Shown here: piece after piece, positions 6,991 to 16,168 of the stretch
Position numbering within the stretch: the stretch's first letter is position 1
Layout of the letters: each line of letters starts with the position of its first letter
Origin: JAKFEW01 sp036675505
GTDB lineage: Bacteria > Cyanobacteriota > Sericytochromatia > S15B-MN24 > JAQBPE01
Direction of reading: 5' to 3'
Assembly (NCBI GenBank): GCA_036675505.1
Contig: JAKFEW010000154.1
Coordinates: 1 to 64,000 of the forward strand
Length of the DNA: 64,000 bases
Notes under the pieces: generated by a model
Told to the model about the DNA's origin: nothing
The model's database searches: none
What the model saw: only the letters and a program-made list of their open reading frames with translations
Position numbers and translations under genes: made by a program

Positions 6991-9675
6991 ATGACCACGC
7001 CCCTCACCACCGACCTCCCGTACGCCGTCGACCTCGCCGCCCCCATTCTGCCGATCGCCGACCTCGCCGCCACCGTCGGCCGCAAGGCGCTCTCGCTGCG
7101 TGAGATGCTGCTCGCCGGCTTGCCCGTGCCGCCGGCCGCTGCGGTCACCACCGACGCCTATGTAGCGATGTTGGCCTCCGCCGGGGTCTGGCCCTACGTG
7201 GCGGCCGCCGAGGCAGCCGACGCTGCCGGCCGGGTCGCGGCGCATGCGGCGGTGGCCCGTGCGCTCGGCGAGGCCCCGCTGCCGGCGGGCGCCGCCGAGG
7301 CGATCGCCGCCGCTTACCGCGCCGTGGGCGCGGGTGCCGTGGCCGTGCGTTCGTCCGGCGCCGCGGAGGATCTCGCGGGCGCCTCGTTCGCGGGCATGTA
7401 CGAGAGCGTGCTCAACGTCGAAGGCGAGGCCGCCGTGGAGGCCGCCGTGCGCCGTTGCTGGGCCTCGGCCTGGGGCGAGCGCGTGGTCGCGTACGCGGGC
7501 AACCGGGGCGTGACGCGCGACGCGCTCCTGATGGGCGTCGTGATCCAGCGGCTGGTGCCGGCGGACGTCGCGGGCGTGCTGTTCACGCTGGACCCGGCGA
7601 CGGGCCTCGAGGCGCATATGCGCGCGGAGGCCTGCTTCGGCCTGGGCGAGGCGCTGGTGGGCGGGCATGTCACGCCGGATGCCTACCTGCTCGACCGCGC
7701 GACCGGCGCGATCCGCGAGGCGACCATCGCGACCAAGGCCATGCGCGTCGAGCGCGTGCCCGGCGGCACCCGCGAGGCCGCGCTGACGCCCGCCGAAGGC
7801 GCCGCGCCCACGCTGTCGGACCCGGACGCGCGGGCGCTCGTGGCGCTCGGGCGCAAGCTCCAGGCCCACTTCCGCGCGCCGCAGGACGTGGAGTGGGCGA
7901 TCGCGGGCGGCCGGCTCTGGCTGCTTCAGTCGCGCCCGATCACCGCCGTCGCCTATACGGCCGTCGCGGGCGAGTGGACCACGGCGGACTTCAAGGATGG
8001 CGGCGTCTCGGCCGCGGTCTGCTCGCCCTACATGTGGTCGCTCTACGACTACGTCTGGCAGTGGTCGATGCCGCACTACCTGCGCAAGATCAAGTTGCTG
8101 CGTCATGAGGAGCCGGTGGTCTGGGGCCGGGTGTTCTACGGCCGGCCCTACTGGAACGTCGGCGAGGTGAAGCGCTGCCTGCACCGGGTGCCGGGCTTCA
8201 ACGAGCGCACCTTCGATCGCGATCTCGGCATCGAGGGTGCTTATGCGGGCGACGGCGTCGTGATCCCGGTGAACCCGCTGACGATCGCCCGGGCCTTGCC
8301 CGTGCTCTTCGCGCTCGAGGCCGACTACAAGGAGCGCCTCACGAAGAACGAAGCCTTCGTGAAGGACTTCGCGGCCCTCGCGGCGCGCTACGAGGCCGAT
8401 CCGGCCGGGCTCGGGCGCGAGGCCCTGGTGGCACGCTATGGGCGGCTCGTCGCGGATGACTACTTCCTCACGGAGTCGAGCTACTTCCTGACCATCTACA
8501 ACACGTCGAACGCGAAGCTCGACTTCAAGGTCGAGCTCGACAAGGCCAACCGGGCCTGCGAGCCGCCGCTCGCTTACCTGGAGCTGCTTTCGGGCCTCAC
8601 GGACCTCAAGCACCTCGATCCGCTCAAGGAATTGTCGGCGATCGCCGGCCGCGTGCGGGAAGACGCAGCGCTGCGGCGCCTGATCGCCGACACGCCCGCC
8701 GAGGCGCTGAAAGACGCGATCCTCGCCTCGCCGCAAGCCGCCTTCTGGGCGGAAATCGCGGCGTTCTTGCACCGGTACCGCCACCACTCCGTGGCCGAGC
8801 TCGACATCACGCAGCCGCGCTGGGACGAGGAGCCGACCTTCGTGCTGCAGGCGCTCAAGACCTACGTGGCCCAGTACGACCCGGCCCGCGACGCCTCGGC
8901 CGCGAGCGGCCGCCAGTATGCGACCTACCAACAGGAGCGTGACCGCGCGGAGGCCTACTTCTGCCAGCGCGGGCTCCTGGGCCGTTTCGCGGCCCGGAGC
9001 TTCTTCGCCAAGCTCGACCTCTGCCGCCGCTACGCGTGGTGGCGCGAGGAGCTGCGCGACTGCTCGTCGCGGATGTACGCGCTCGTGCGCCGCGAGACGA
9101 TCGCGCTCGCCCGGCTGCTCGCCCGCGAGGGCCGGCTCGAGCGTCCGGACGACGTCTGGCTTTTGACCTGGCGTGAGGCCCTCGCGCTGGCGAAGGGCGA
9201 GCTGGCCTGCGAGGACGCGAAGGCGCTCGTCGAGACGCGCCGCGAGGACGGCGACGGCTGGCGGGAGTTCGTGAATCCCAACGAGCTCGGCGCCCGCTTC
9301 AAGATGGGTGGCCTCGCGACCGCGGCAGGCGAGGCACCGGCCGGCGGCCACGCGGGCATCGCCTGCAGCCCGGGGCGCGTCGTCGCGCGGGCGCGCGTGG
9401 TGCCCACGATCCACGACGCGAGCCGGCTGGGCGCGGGCGAGATCCTGGTCACCAGGTTCACCGATCCGGGCTGGACGCCGCTCTTCTCGAACATCGCGGG
9501 CGTCGTCACCGAGACCGGCGGCATCTTGAGCCATGCGGCGGTGATCGCGCGCGAGTACGGCATCCCGGCCGTGCTCGCCGTGCCCGGCGCGACCACCCGC
9601 ATCGTCGATGGATCGTGGATCGCGCTGGACGGCGCCGCCGGCACCATCGCGCCCGCCGAGGCGCCGGGCCCGTGA
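6991..9675 (+). CDS. PEP-synthase/rifampicin-phosphotransferase-like ATP-dependent phosphotransferase
   Basis: 894 residues with the three-part layout of rifampicin phosphotransferase. (1) An N-terminal PPDK-type ATP-grasp region (~1-320) with VGRKALSLREM, AVRSSGAAEDL, AGVLFTLDPATG and a closing LLQSRPI. (2) A helical central part (~330-770) of unclear specificity. (3) A C-terminal swivelling phospho-His domain with GGILSHAAVIAREYGIPA, His848 being the predicted phosphocarrier. The PEP/pyruvate TIM-barrel of true PPDK/PEP synthase is absent, so it probably moves phosphate from ATP through His848 onto a bound small molecule. Its stop overlaps the GTG start of the aminotransferase-reductase gene (GTGA), so the two products are coupled. 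A second, diverged member lies at 44473. Confidence 0.85.
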   Translation: MTTPLTTDLPYAVDLAAPILPIADLAATVGRKALSLREMLLAGLPVPPAAAVTTDAYVAMLASAGVWPYVAAAEAADAAGRVAAHAAVARALGEAPLPAGAAEAIAAAYRAVGAGAVAVRSSGAAEDLAGASFAGMYESVLNVEGEAAVEAAVRRCWASAWGERVVAYAGNRGVTRDALLMGVVIQRLVPADVAGVLFTLDPATGLEAHMRAEACFGLGEALVGGHVTPDAYLLDRATGAIREATIATKAMRVERVPGGTREAALTPAEGAAPTLSDPDARALVALGRKLQAHFRAPQDVEWAIAGGRLWLLQSRPITAVAYTAVAGEWTTADFKDGGVSAAVCSPYMWSLYDYVWQWSMPHYLRKIKLLRHEEPVVWGRVFYGRPYWNVGEVKRCLHRVPGFNERTFDRDLGIEGAYAGDGVVIPVNPLTIARALPVLFALEADYKERLTKNEAFVKDFAALAARYEADPAGLGREALVARYGRLVADDYFLTESSYFLTIYNTSNAKLDFKVELDKANRACEPPLAYLELLSGLTDLKHLDPLKELSAIAGRVREDAALRRLIADTPAEALKDAILASPQAAFWAEIAAFLHRYRHHSVAELDITQPRWDEEPTFVLQALKTYVAQYDPARDASAASGRQYATYQQERDRAEAYFCQRGLLGRFAARSFFAKLDLCRRYAWWREELRDCSSRMYALVRRETIALARLLAREGRLERPDDVWLLTWREALALAKGELACEDAKALVETRREDGDGWREFVNPNELGARFKMGGLATAAGEAPAGGHAGIACSPGRVVARARVVPTIHDASRLGAGEILVTRFTDPGWTPLFSNIAGVVTETGGILSHAAVIAREYGIPAVLAVPGATTRIVDGSWIALDGAAGTIAPAEAPGP

Positions 9676-12560
9676 CCACCGACCGCGACATCGCCGCGAC
9701 CGCGCGGGTGGCCGCCGCCAGGCGGCCCGATCCGGCGCTCTACGAAGCCTTCGCGCGGCCGGAGCTCGGGCGGCGCCTGCGCGCGCTCGGCCTCGACGTC
9801 GCCTACGACCGCGCCGAGGGCGACTGGCTCGAACATGTCGATCGCCGCGGCACGCGACGGCGCGTGCTCGATCTGCTGGGCGGCTACGGCACCGGGCTCT
9901 TCGGCCACCACCACCCGGCGCTCGTTACCACGCTGCGCGAGGCGCTGGCCGATGGCACGCCGGTGATGGCCCAGGCCTCGGTGCGCGCCTGGTCGGGCGA
10001 GCTGGCGGCCGCGCTCGCCGGCAAGCTTTCGGCCGAGGCGGGCGGCGAATGGGTCGTCACGCTGGTCAACACAGGCGCCGAGGCGGTGGAGGCGGCCTTG
10101 AAGCATGCGGAGCTCGCGCGCGCCGAGGACGCCGATGAGGCGGATCGGCGCTTCCGCCGCCGCATGGGCGCGCTCGCGGCGGAGGCTGGCCCGGACCAGG
10201 CCGCCTTCCTGCGCGAAGTCTCGCGCGAGCTGGGCCTGCCGTGCGCGGACGTGCCGGCCGCGCTCACGGCCGTCGCCGCCGCGAATGAAGCGGCCTGGGC
10301 GCGGCCGCCGGTCTACTTCGCGTTGGAGCGGGCCTTCCATGGCAAGACCTCGGGGGCCGTGCAGGTGACGGCCAACGAGGCCTACCGCCGGCCGTTCGCG
10401 CGGATCGGCCCGCGCTGCGAGTTCCTGCCGGCGGACGACCGCGCGGCCTGGGAGCGCGCGATCGCCCGCGCCACCGTGCGCACCTGGGAGGTTCGCCGCG
10501 AGGGCGATCGCCTGGTGCTCGCCGAGCGGCCCTGGGTGAACGTCTCGGCGATCCTCGTCGAGCCCGTGCAGGGCGAGGGTGGCCTCCACCCGCTCGCGTC
10601 CGAGGAAGCCGCGATGATCCGCGCCCTCGCGGACGCGCACGACCTGCCCGTGATCGTCGATGAGATCCAGTGCGGGCTGGGCCGCACGGGCAGCTTCCTG
10701 GCTGCGAGCGCCTGCGGGCTGCGCGGGGATTACTACCTCTTCGCCAAGGCGCTGGGCGGCGGCCTCGTGAAGGTCGGCGCGCTGGCGGTCGATCGGCGGC
10801 GCTACCGCGCCGACTTCGGCTTGCTGCACACTTCTACGTTCGCCGAGGACGACCTCTCGAGCCGCGTGGCGCTGCGCGCGCTGCGCCTGGTGGACGAGGC
10901 CGACGTGCCGGGGCGCGCCCGGCGGCTCGGCGACCACCTGCATGCGCGTCTTACGGCGCTCGCCGCGCGCTGGCCCGGGGTCGTGGCGGGGCCGCGCGGC
11001 CGCGGCTTGATGCTCGGGCTCGCGTTCGCGCCGCAGGCCGACAATGCGTCGAACGTGATCCGCATGCTCTCGGACCAGGGCCTGCTCGGCTACGCGCTCG
11101 CGGCCTACTTGCTCCACGAAGACGGCATCCGCGTGGCGCCGACGCTCAGCGCGCCGCTCACGCTGCGCGTCGAGCCGTCGGCCTTCGTGGACGAGGCCGA
11201 GCTGGATCGCTTCGTGGCCGCGCTGGAGCGCCTTTGCGGCGTGATTGCGCGCGCGGACGCCTACCACCTGACGCGCCACCAGGTGGGCCTCGCGGGCCTG
11301 CCCGATGCCGACGCCGCCGCGGATTTCCGCGGGGTCTCCGCGCACCTGCGCCGCGAGCCCGCGCGCTGCGCGAAGCGCGTGGCCTTCATCGGCCACTTCA
11401 TCGGCGCGCGCGACGCTATGCTCTGGGACCCTTCCCTCGCGCAGCTGCCGGCCGACGCGGTGGCGGGCTACCAGCTCGCGGCGCACCACGTGCTCGGCCC
11501 CACCATTTACGACCGCGTCCACGTGACCAGCGCGATCGGCGAGACCGTCCACCTGAGCTTCATCGGGCTGAACCTGACCAGCAAGGCGATCGAGCAGGCG
11601 ATGCGCGCGCGCGACACCGGCTGGATCCTGGACCAGATCGACCAGGCGGTGGCGATCGCGCGCGACGCGGGCTGCCAGGTCGTGGGCCTGGGCGGCTTCA
11701 CGTCGATCGTGAGCGACAACGGGCGCCGCCTCTCGGAAGGCGGCGTGGCCGTGACGACGGGCAACGCCCTGACCGTGGGCATGGGCCTCGCGGCCCTGCG
11801 CCGCGGCGCCGCGGCGCTCGGGCTGGATCCGGCGCGCGAGACCGCGGCGGTGCTGGGCGCGACCGGCAACATCGGCACGGTCCACGCGCGGCTGTTGGCG
11901 GTGGAATGTCCGCGCGTGGTGTTGGTGGGCCGGGAGGCCGGGCAGCGTCTCGGCCAGGTGGCGGCGCGGATTTACCAGGACGCCTGGGAGGCGATCGAGG
12001 GCGGCGGGCCGCTTTCAGGGGTGGCGGCGGCGATCGCCGGCACGCGCGCGGTGGCGGATCTGCGGGCCAGGCCCGAGCTCCCGGCCCGGCTGGGCGAGCA
12101 CCTCGCACGGGTCTTGCTTGACGAGCTCGGCGACGCGGCGCCAGTGGCGGTGAGCGCGGACCTCGCGGCGTTGCGCGGCGCCCGCCTGGTGGTGGCCGCG
12201 ACCAACTCGGCCGAGCCCGTGATCCGGCTCGAACACGTGGCGGACGGGCCGGTGGTCATCTGCGACCTCGCGGTGCCGGCCGACGTGGACCCCGAGGTCG
12301 CGGCGCGGCCGGACGTGCGGGTGATCCGCGGCGGGCTCGTGGCCGTGCCGAACGACCCGGAGTTCGTGATCGGCGGCCTGCCGCTGCCGCGCGGGCACGC
12401 CTTCGCGTGCATGGCGGAGACGTTGCTGCTGGGCCTCGTGGGCGTGCGCGAGCATTTCTCGCACGGGCCGATCCGGCCGGAGCAGGTGCGGCAGGCGATG
12501 GCCTGGGCGGCGGCGCACGGGTTCCAGCTGGGGGAAGACAAGACGGCGCGATCGTACTGA
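9672..12560 (+). CDS. Class-III aminotransferase fused to an acyl-ACP-reductase-like domain
   Basis: 962 residues in two enzymes. Residues ~20-525 are a PLP class-III aminotransferase: AFHGKTSGAV, EPVQGEGG, VDEIQCGLGRTG (Asp330 for the pyridine nitrogen) and LFAKALGGG with Lys359 as the Schiff-base lysine. Residues ~565-955 resemble cyanobacterial long-chain acyl-ACP reductase: GLGGFTSI (672-679), VTTGNAL, a Rossmann GATGNIGT (729-736) and HAFACMAE with Cys913 at the position of the catalytic thioester-forming cysteine. A thioester could thus be reduced to an aldehyde and transaminated to an amine by one polypeptide (inference; PigE/TamH-type reductase-transaminases are functional analogues). 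GTG start at 9672 overlaps the upstream stop. Confidence 0.85.
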   Translation: MTTDRDIAATARVAAARRPDPALYEAFARPELGRRLRALGLDVAYDRAEGDWLEHVDRRGTRRRVLDLLGGYGTGLFGHHHPALVTTLREALADGTPVMAQASVRAWSGELAAALAGKLSAEAGGEWVVTLVNTGAEAVEAALKHAELARAEDADEADRRFRRRMGALAAEAGPDQAAFLREVSRELGLPCADVPAALTAVAAANEAAWARPPVYFALERAFHGKTSGAVQVTANEAYRRPFARIGPRCEFLPADDRAAWERAIARATVRTWEVRREGDRLVLAERPWVNVSAILVEPVQGEGGLHPLASEEAAMIRALADAHDLPVIVDEIQCGLGRTGSFLAASACGLRGDYYLFAKALGGGLVKVGALAVDRRRYRADFGLLHTSTFAEDDLSSRVALRALRLVDEADVPGRARRLGDHLHARLTALAARWPGVVAGPRGRGLMLGLAFAPQADNASNVIRMLSDQGLLGYALAAYLLHEDGIRVAPTLSAPLTLRVEPSAFVDEAELDRFVAALERLCGVIARADAYHLTRHQVGLAGLPDADAAADFRGVSAHLRREPARCAKRVAFIGHFIGARDAMLWDPSLAQLPADAVAGYQLAAHHVLGPTIYDRVHVTSAIGETVHLSFIGLNLTSKAIEQAMRARDTGWILDQIDQAVAIARDAGCQVVGLGGFTSIVSDNGRRLSEGGVAVTTGNALTVGMGLAALRRGAAALGLDPARETAAVLGATGNIGTVHARLLAVECPRVVLVGREAGQRLGQVAARIYQDAWEAIEGGGPLSGVAAAIAGTRAVADLRARPELPARLGEHLARVLLDELGDAAPVAVSADLAALRGARLVVAATNSAEPVIRLEHVADGPVVICDLAVPADVDPEVAARPDVRVIRGGLVAVPNDPEFVIGGLPLPRGHAFACMAETLLLGLVGVREHFSHGPIRPEQVRQAMAWAAAHGFQLGEDKTARSY

Positions 12561-12604
12561 CGGGAGACGCGAACTGACCGACCCCCCGACGCGCAGGGCG
12601 CTTC

Positions 12605-12904
12605 TCAGAGCTTCAGCTTGCTCGTCGGCACCTGGCGCATAGGCCCGAGCGCCATCGAATCCCGCCCGGGCACCACGACCTTCTCCAGATCACACGCAGC
12701 CGGCGCCGACCCGATCACCGTCTCCGCATCCAGGTGCCCGGTCGCCCGGCGGTCGACCAGCGGCGCGGTGCCGAACCGCTCACGCAGCGCGCCGATCATC
12801 TCGCGCGCGGTCTCGGCCGAGCGGCGCGGTGCGGCGCTCGGCGGCTGGGGAGCTCTGGCAGGTTCCGGAGCGCTGTTCGGGAGCCTGGGGCGGGGTGGAA
12901 TCAT
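12605..12904 (-). CDS. Hypothetical protein, 99 aa
   Basis: A 99-residue protein with a Pro/Ala-rich N-terminal third (MIPPRPRLPN), a helix (ETAREMIGALRERFG) and a C-terminal part ending PTSKLKL. No family is recognised. It is supported as a real gene by CCGGAGGTGTC directly before ATG 12904, a Shine-Dalgarno almost identical to that of the ADP-ribosylglycohydrolase gene, and by a TATAAG -10-like box 34 nt upstream. It is convergent with the aminotransferase-reductase gene (44 nt between stops) and follows rfbG on the same strand. Confidence 0.6.
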   Translation of the reverse strand: MIPPRPRLPNSAPEPARAPQPPSAAPRRSAETAREMIGALRERFGTAPLVDRRATGHLDAETVIGSAPAACDLEKVVVPGRDSMALGPMRQVPTSKLKL

Positions 12905-12938
12905 GACACCTCCGGCGGCGGAACGGCCGGTTGCTGTC

Positions 12939-12944
12939 CTTATA
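12939..12944 (-). promoter_or_regulatory. Possible -10 box (TATAAG) overlapping the rfbG stop codon
   Basis: The minus strand reads CGCCTATAAGG. The TAA within it is the rfbG stop codon, so the small downstream gene may have its own promoter sharing bases with the end of rfbG. The -35 is unclear. Confidence 0.35.
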
Positions 12945-14142
12945 GGCGCCGTTCACCGACGGCTTGCGTCGGCCGGGTCCAGGCCAGCCCGGCCTGGGTG
13001 GCGTCCCGCTCGTAGTCCGCGATCTGGCCGCTCGTGAACGACCGCGCGTCGAAGGCCGGGTCGGCATGCCAGGCGCGGTACCAGGCGGTGGTCGCCGTCA
13101 GCGCCGTATCGAGCCCGTAGAGCGGTTTCCAGCCCAGAAGCGTGCGGGCCTTCGTCACGTCCAGCCGCAGCACGTGGGCCTCGTGCGGCCGCGGGGCGTC
13201 CTCGTCGAACGGCGCGTCCCAGCGGCCGCTGCCCCAGCGCGCGATCAGGCCGTCGACCACCTCGCGCACGGGGACGTGCGCCTCGGCCGCCGGGCCGAAG
13301 TTCCAGCCATCGGCGAAGGCGGCCGGCGCGCGCAGCAGCTCGGCCGTGAGCCAGAGATAGCCCGAAAGCGGCTCGAGCACGTGCTGCCATGGCCGGACGG
13401 CGGCGGGAGTGCGCACGACGATCGGCACGTCGGCTGTGAGCGCTCGCACGCAGTCAGGCACGATCCGCGCGGCGGCCCAATCGCCACCGCCGATCACGTT
13501 GCCCGCCCGCGCGGTGGCGAGCGCGACCGCCGGGCGCCGCGGCCCGTCGCCGGTGAACAGGGCCCGGCGGTACGACGCCGCCACGAGCTCGGTGGCCCCC
13601 TTCGACGCGCTGTAGGGGTCGATGCCGCCCATCGGATCGCTCTCGCGGAAGGCGTAGGGCCATTCCGGGTTCTCGTAGCACTTGTCGCTCGATACGACGC
13701 AGACCGCGCGCACCGTCGGGCAGGCCCGCACCGCCTCGAGCACGTTCACGGTGCCCATCACGTTCACCTCCCAGGTTTCGGCGGGGTCCTCGTAGGATCG
13801 CCCCACCAGGGCTTGGGCGGCCAGGTGGATCACGATCTCGGGCTCATGGCGGCGGAACGCCGCGGCGAGCGCCGCGCGGTCGCGCAGATCGGCCTCGACG
13901 TGATCGATGCCGACTTGCCCGGCCAGCTGGGCGAAGAGGCCCGGCTCCTCGGCCGGCAGCGCGTAGCCGAGCACCTGCGCGCCGAGCCGTTGCAGCCAGA
14001 GCGTGAGCCAGGCGCCCTTGAAGCCCGTGTGGCCCGTCACGAGCACGCGCGCGCCGGCGAACGCGCCGGCGAAGAGGCGATCCAGCGGCGCTGGCTCCCT
14101 CCGGTCGTCGGGTGGGGCTGTGTCTCGGGCGGCGTGGGGCAT
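12940..14142 (-). CDS. rfbG: CDP-glucose 4,6-dehydratase
   Basis: 400 residues of the extended SDR family. It converts CDP-D-glucose to CDP-4-keto-6-deoxyglucose, the committed step to 3,6-dideoxyhexoses. The Rossmann motif GHTGFKGAWL (37-46) is the hallmark of the CDP-glucose rather than dTDP-glucose enzymes; VSSDKCYEN (Thr replaced by Ser in SSD) and the YSASK catalytic pair follow. Length matches (usually ~360) apart from a ~25-residue polar N-terminal extension. ATG 14142 is taken as start; a TTG 6 nt upstream is possible. It is divergent from the sugar operon beginning at 14262, which contains the next pathway enzyme, rfbH. The CTP:glucose-1-phosphate cytidylyltransferase (rfbF) is not in the window. 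Confidence 0.9.
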   Translation of the reverse strand: MPHAARDTAPPDDRREPAPLDRLFAGAFAGARVLVTGHTGFKGAWLTLWLQRLGAQVLGYALPAEEPGLFAQLAGQVGIDHVEADLRDRAALAAAFRRHEPEIVIHLAAQALVGRSYEDPAETWEVNVMGTVNVLEAVRACPTVRAVCVVSSDKCYENPEWPYAFRESDPMGGIDPYSASKGATELVAASYRRALFTGDGPRRPAVALATARAGNVIGGGDWAAARIVPDCVRALTADVPIVVRTPAAVRPWQHVLEPLSGYLWLTAELLRAPAAFADGWNFGPAAEAHVPVREVVDGLIARWGSGRWDAPFDEDAPRPHEAHVLRLDVTKARTLLGWKPLYGLDTALTATTAWYRAWHADPAFDARSFTSGQIADYERDATQAGLAWTRPTQAVGERRL

Positions 14143-14261
14143 CGGCAAGGGTGGACCTACCCCCCCGTGGCCGCGGGCAAACCTCCGTCGGCTGCCCGCC
14201 CCGTTTCCGGCGGCGGCGGCACGGGAATGTAAAGGTGCCCCCAGTGGGACGGCGGAGGCGC

Positions 14262-14939
14262 ATGGCGGACCTGATTTTCGATCTCGACGGCACGCTCGTC
14301 GATACCGTGCCTGGCATCGAGGCGGCCATCGCGGCGGCGCTCGCCGCCGAGGCGCCCGACGTGGCCGTGCGCCCGATCGCGCCCTTCATCGGCCCGCCGC
14401 TGCGGGCGATGCTCGCGACCGCCTACCCCGAAGTCCCGCCGGCGGTCCTCGACCAGGTCGCGGCGCGGTTCCGCAGCGTCTACGACGGCGGCGGGTGGGC
14501 CGACTGCGCCGCGTATCCGGGCGTGGCCGCCACCTTCGACGCCCTCGCCGCGGCGGGCCACCGGCTCTTCGTGGCCACCAACAAGCCCGCGCTCGCCACC
14601 GGCCGGATCCTGGCCGCGGTGGGGCTCGCCGGGCACGTCCTCGACCGCGAGAGCCCGGATTCCGTCGCGCCGGCCCACCCGGACAAGGCCGCGGCCGTCG
14701 CGGCTTTGATGGCGCGCCATGCGATCGATCCCGCCACCACCTGCCTGGTCGGCGACGGCGCGAGCGACGCGGCCGCGGCCGGCGCGCACGGCATCGCGTT
14801 CTTCGCTGCGCTGTGGGGCTACGGCGGGCTCGATCTGGCCGACGTCGCGCCGGGCCATGCGCTGGCCGACCTGCCGGCGCTGCTGACGGCCTGGCCGCGA
14901 CTCGCGGCGAGCGAGGCCGGCGACGGGGAGCGCGCATGA
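14262..14939 (+). CDS. HAD-superfamily phosphatase, phosphoglycolate-phosphatase-like
   Basis: 225 residues. HAD motif I is LIFDLDGTLVDT (nucleophile and acid Asp), motif II is the VATNKPA region, and motif IV is LVGDGASDAAAA. The cap-1 helical domain and size are like PGP/beta-phosphoglucomutase-type phosphatases. As first gene of the surface-sugar operon it may dephosphorylate a sugar- or nonulosonate-phosphate intermediate (inference from position: NeuB-type synthases make either a free or a phosphorylated acid). GGAGG precedes ATG 14262. Its stop overlaps the next start as ATGA. Confidence 0.8.
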   Translation: MADLIFDLDGTLVDTVPGIEAAIAAALAAEAPDVAVRPIAPFIGPPLRAMLATAYPEVPPAVLDQVAARFRSVYDGGGWADCAAYPGVAATFDALAAAGHRLFVATNKPALATGRILAAVGLAGHVLDRESPDSVAPAHPDKAAAVAALMARHAIDPATTCLVGDGASDAAAAGAHGIAFFAALWGYGGLDLADVAPGHALADLPALLTAWPRLAASEAGDGERA

Positions 14940-16120
14940 GCCGCCCGCCCCGCCCCTGCCCGCTCTGCGGCGCCGCGGCGCGCGTGGCGCTGCACCGGAA
15001 CGGCCTCGCGCCGCTCGACGACCTCGACCTGTCTTATGAGCTGGTCCGCTGCGTCGCGTGCGCGATGGTCTTCGGCGATCGCCTGCCGCCGGAAGCCGAT
15101 TATGCGCGGTACTACGCCGAATACTCGAAGTACGACGTGGCGCCCAGCGTCGCCGACGTGCCACGGCTCACGGCCACCATGGCCGACGCCGCGGCCGCCT
15201 TCGTGGCCCCGTACCTGGCAGCGGATGCCCGCGTGCTCGACATCGGCTGTGCGATCGGCGCGTTCCTGGGCGCCCTCAAGCGTCGCGGCTTTGCGCGGGT
15301 AGAGGGACTGGATCCCGCGCCCCAGGCCCCGGCAGCCGCCCGGCGCCTGTTCGACGTGGAGGTCGCGACAGGTTTCCTCACGGCGGGCTTCGACGCCGCG
15401 GAATACGACCTCGTCGCGCTGATCGCCGTCCTCGAGCACCTGGTCGACCCGGCGGCCGCGCTCGCGCCGATCGCGGCGACGCTGCCGGTCGGCGGGCTGC
15501 TGTACCTCGAGGTGCCGGCAGGCGATCGCTTCGACCGCCTGCGCGGCGAGTGGCTCGGCGAGCTCAGCCACGAGCACGTGAACTTCTTCGGCCAGGCCAG
15601 CCTCACGGCCCTGGCCGCCCGCCTGGGGCTCGCCCCCGTGGCCTGCGAGCACCCCACGTACGTGAACGGCCAGATCGGCCTGCGGGCGCTCTTCCGGCGC
15701 GAAGCCCGGCCGATCGTGGCGGCGCCCGTCGCCGACGTGGCGCTTGCCGCGAGCGTCGACGCGTACCTGGCCGCGGGCCGCCGCGAGCTCGCGCGCCTGG
15801 AGGCCGTCATCGCGCCCTTCCACGGCAGGCGCGTGATCGTCTATGGCGCCGGCGCGCACACCGCGCGGCTGCTCGCGCAATCGTCGCTTGGCCGCTGCGA
15901 CATCGCCTGCGTGGCCGACCGCAACCCCAACCTCGTCGGCAAGCGCCTGGGCGACCTGCCGATCGTCGACCCGGCGGCGATCGCCAGCTACCCGGACGTC
16001 CCCGTCTTGATCTCCAGCTACCAGGCCCAGGCCGCGATCCGGGGCGCGCTCGCGCGCGACGTGGCCAATCCGCTCCACGTCATGTACGGGCGGGCGCCGG
16101 CGGCGCCGGTCGCGGGGTGA
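14936..16120 (+). CDS. NDP-sugar C-methyltransferase-like protein
   Basis: 394 residues with the three-domain architecture of TylC3-type sugar C-methyltransferases. An N-terminal zinc site (CPLC near residue 8 and CVAC near residue 40) leads into a SAM-binding Rossmann domain with VLDIGCAIGAFL. The C-terminal Methyltransf_14-like domain is rich in VIVYGAGAHTARLL and VADRNPNLVGKR. Such enzymes methylate carbon 3 (or 5) of 4-keto-6-deoxy sugar nucleotides, fitting the neighbouring CDP-4-keto sugar enzymes. The start overlaps the HAD gene stop (ATGA). A second protein of similar architecture lies at 19597. Confidence 0.75.
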   Translation: MSRPPRPCPLCGAAARVALHRNGLAPLDDLDLSYELVRCVACAMVFGDRLPPEADYARYYAEYSKYDVAPSVADVPRLTATMADAAAAFVAPYLAADARVLDIGCAIGAFLGALKRRGFARVEGLDPAPQAPAAARRLFDVEVATGFLTAGFDAAEYDLVALIAVLEHLVDPAAALAPIAATLPVGGLLYLEVPAGDRFDRLRGEWLGELSHEHVNFFGQASLTALAARLGLAPVACEHPTYVNGQIGLRALFRREARPIVAAPVADVALAASVDAYLAAGRRELARLEAVIAPFHGRRVIVYGAGAHTARLLAQSSLGRCDIACVADRNPNLVGKRLGDLPIVDPAAIASYPDVPVLISSYQAQAAIRGALARDVANPLHVMYGRAPAAPVAG

Positions 16121-16126
16121 TAAGAT
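16111..16126 (+). promoter_or_regulatory. Possible internal promoter (GGTGATAAGAT)
   Basis: An AT-rich GGTGATAAGAT spans the methyltransferase stop codon in the only sizeable gap (48 nt) of the upstream half of the sugar operon. Confidence 0.3.
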
Positions 16127-16168
16127 CAAGGGCACGAACCGCGAGGCGCGGAGCAGCTTAGAGGCGTT

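Noticed and set aside
9672..11240. Treating the aminotransferase half as glutamate-1-semialdehyde aminomutase paired with a glutamyl-tRNA-reductase-like domain
   Set aside because: The C-terminal domain motifs (GGFTSI, TTGNA, FACMAE) match acyl-ACP reductase rather than HemA, and no haem genes are near.
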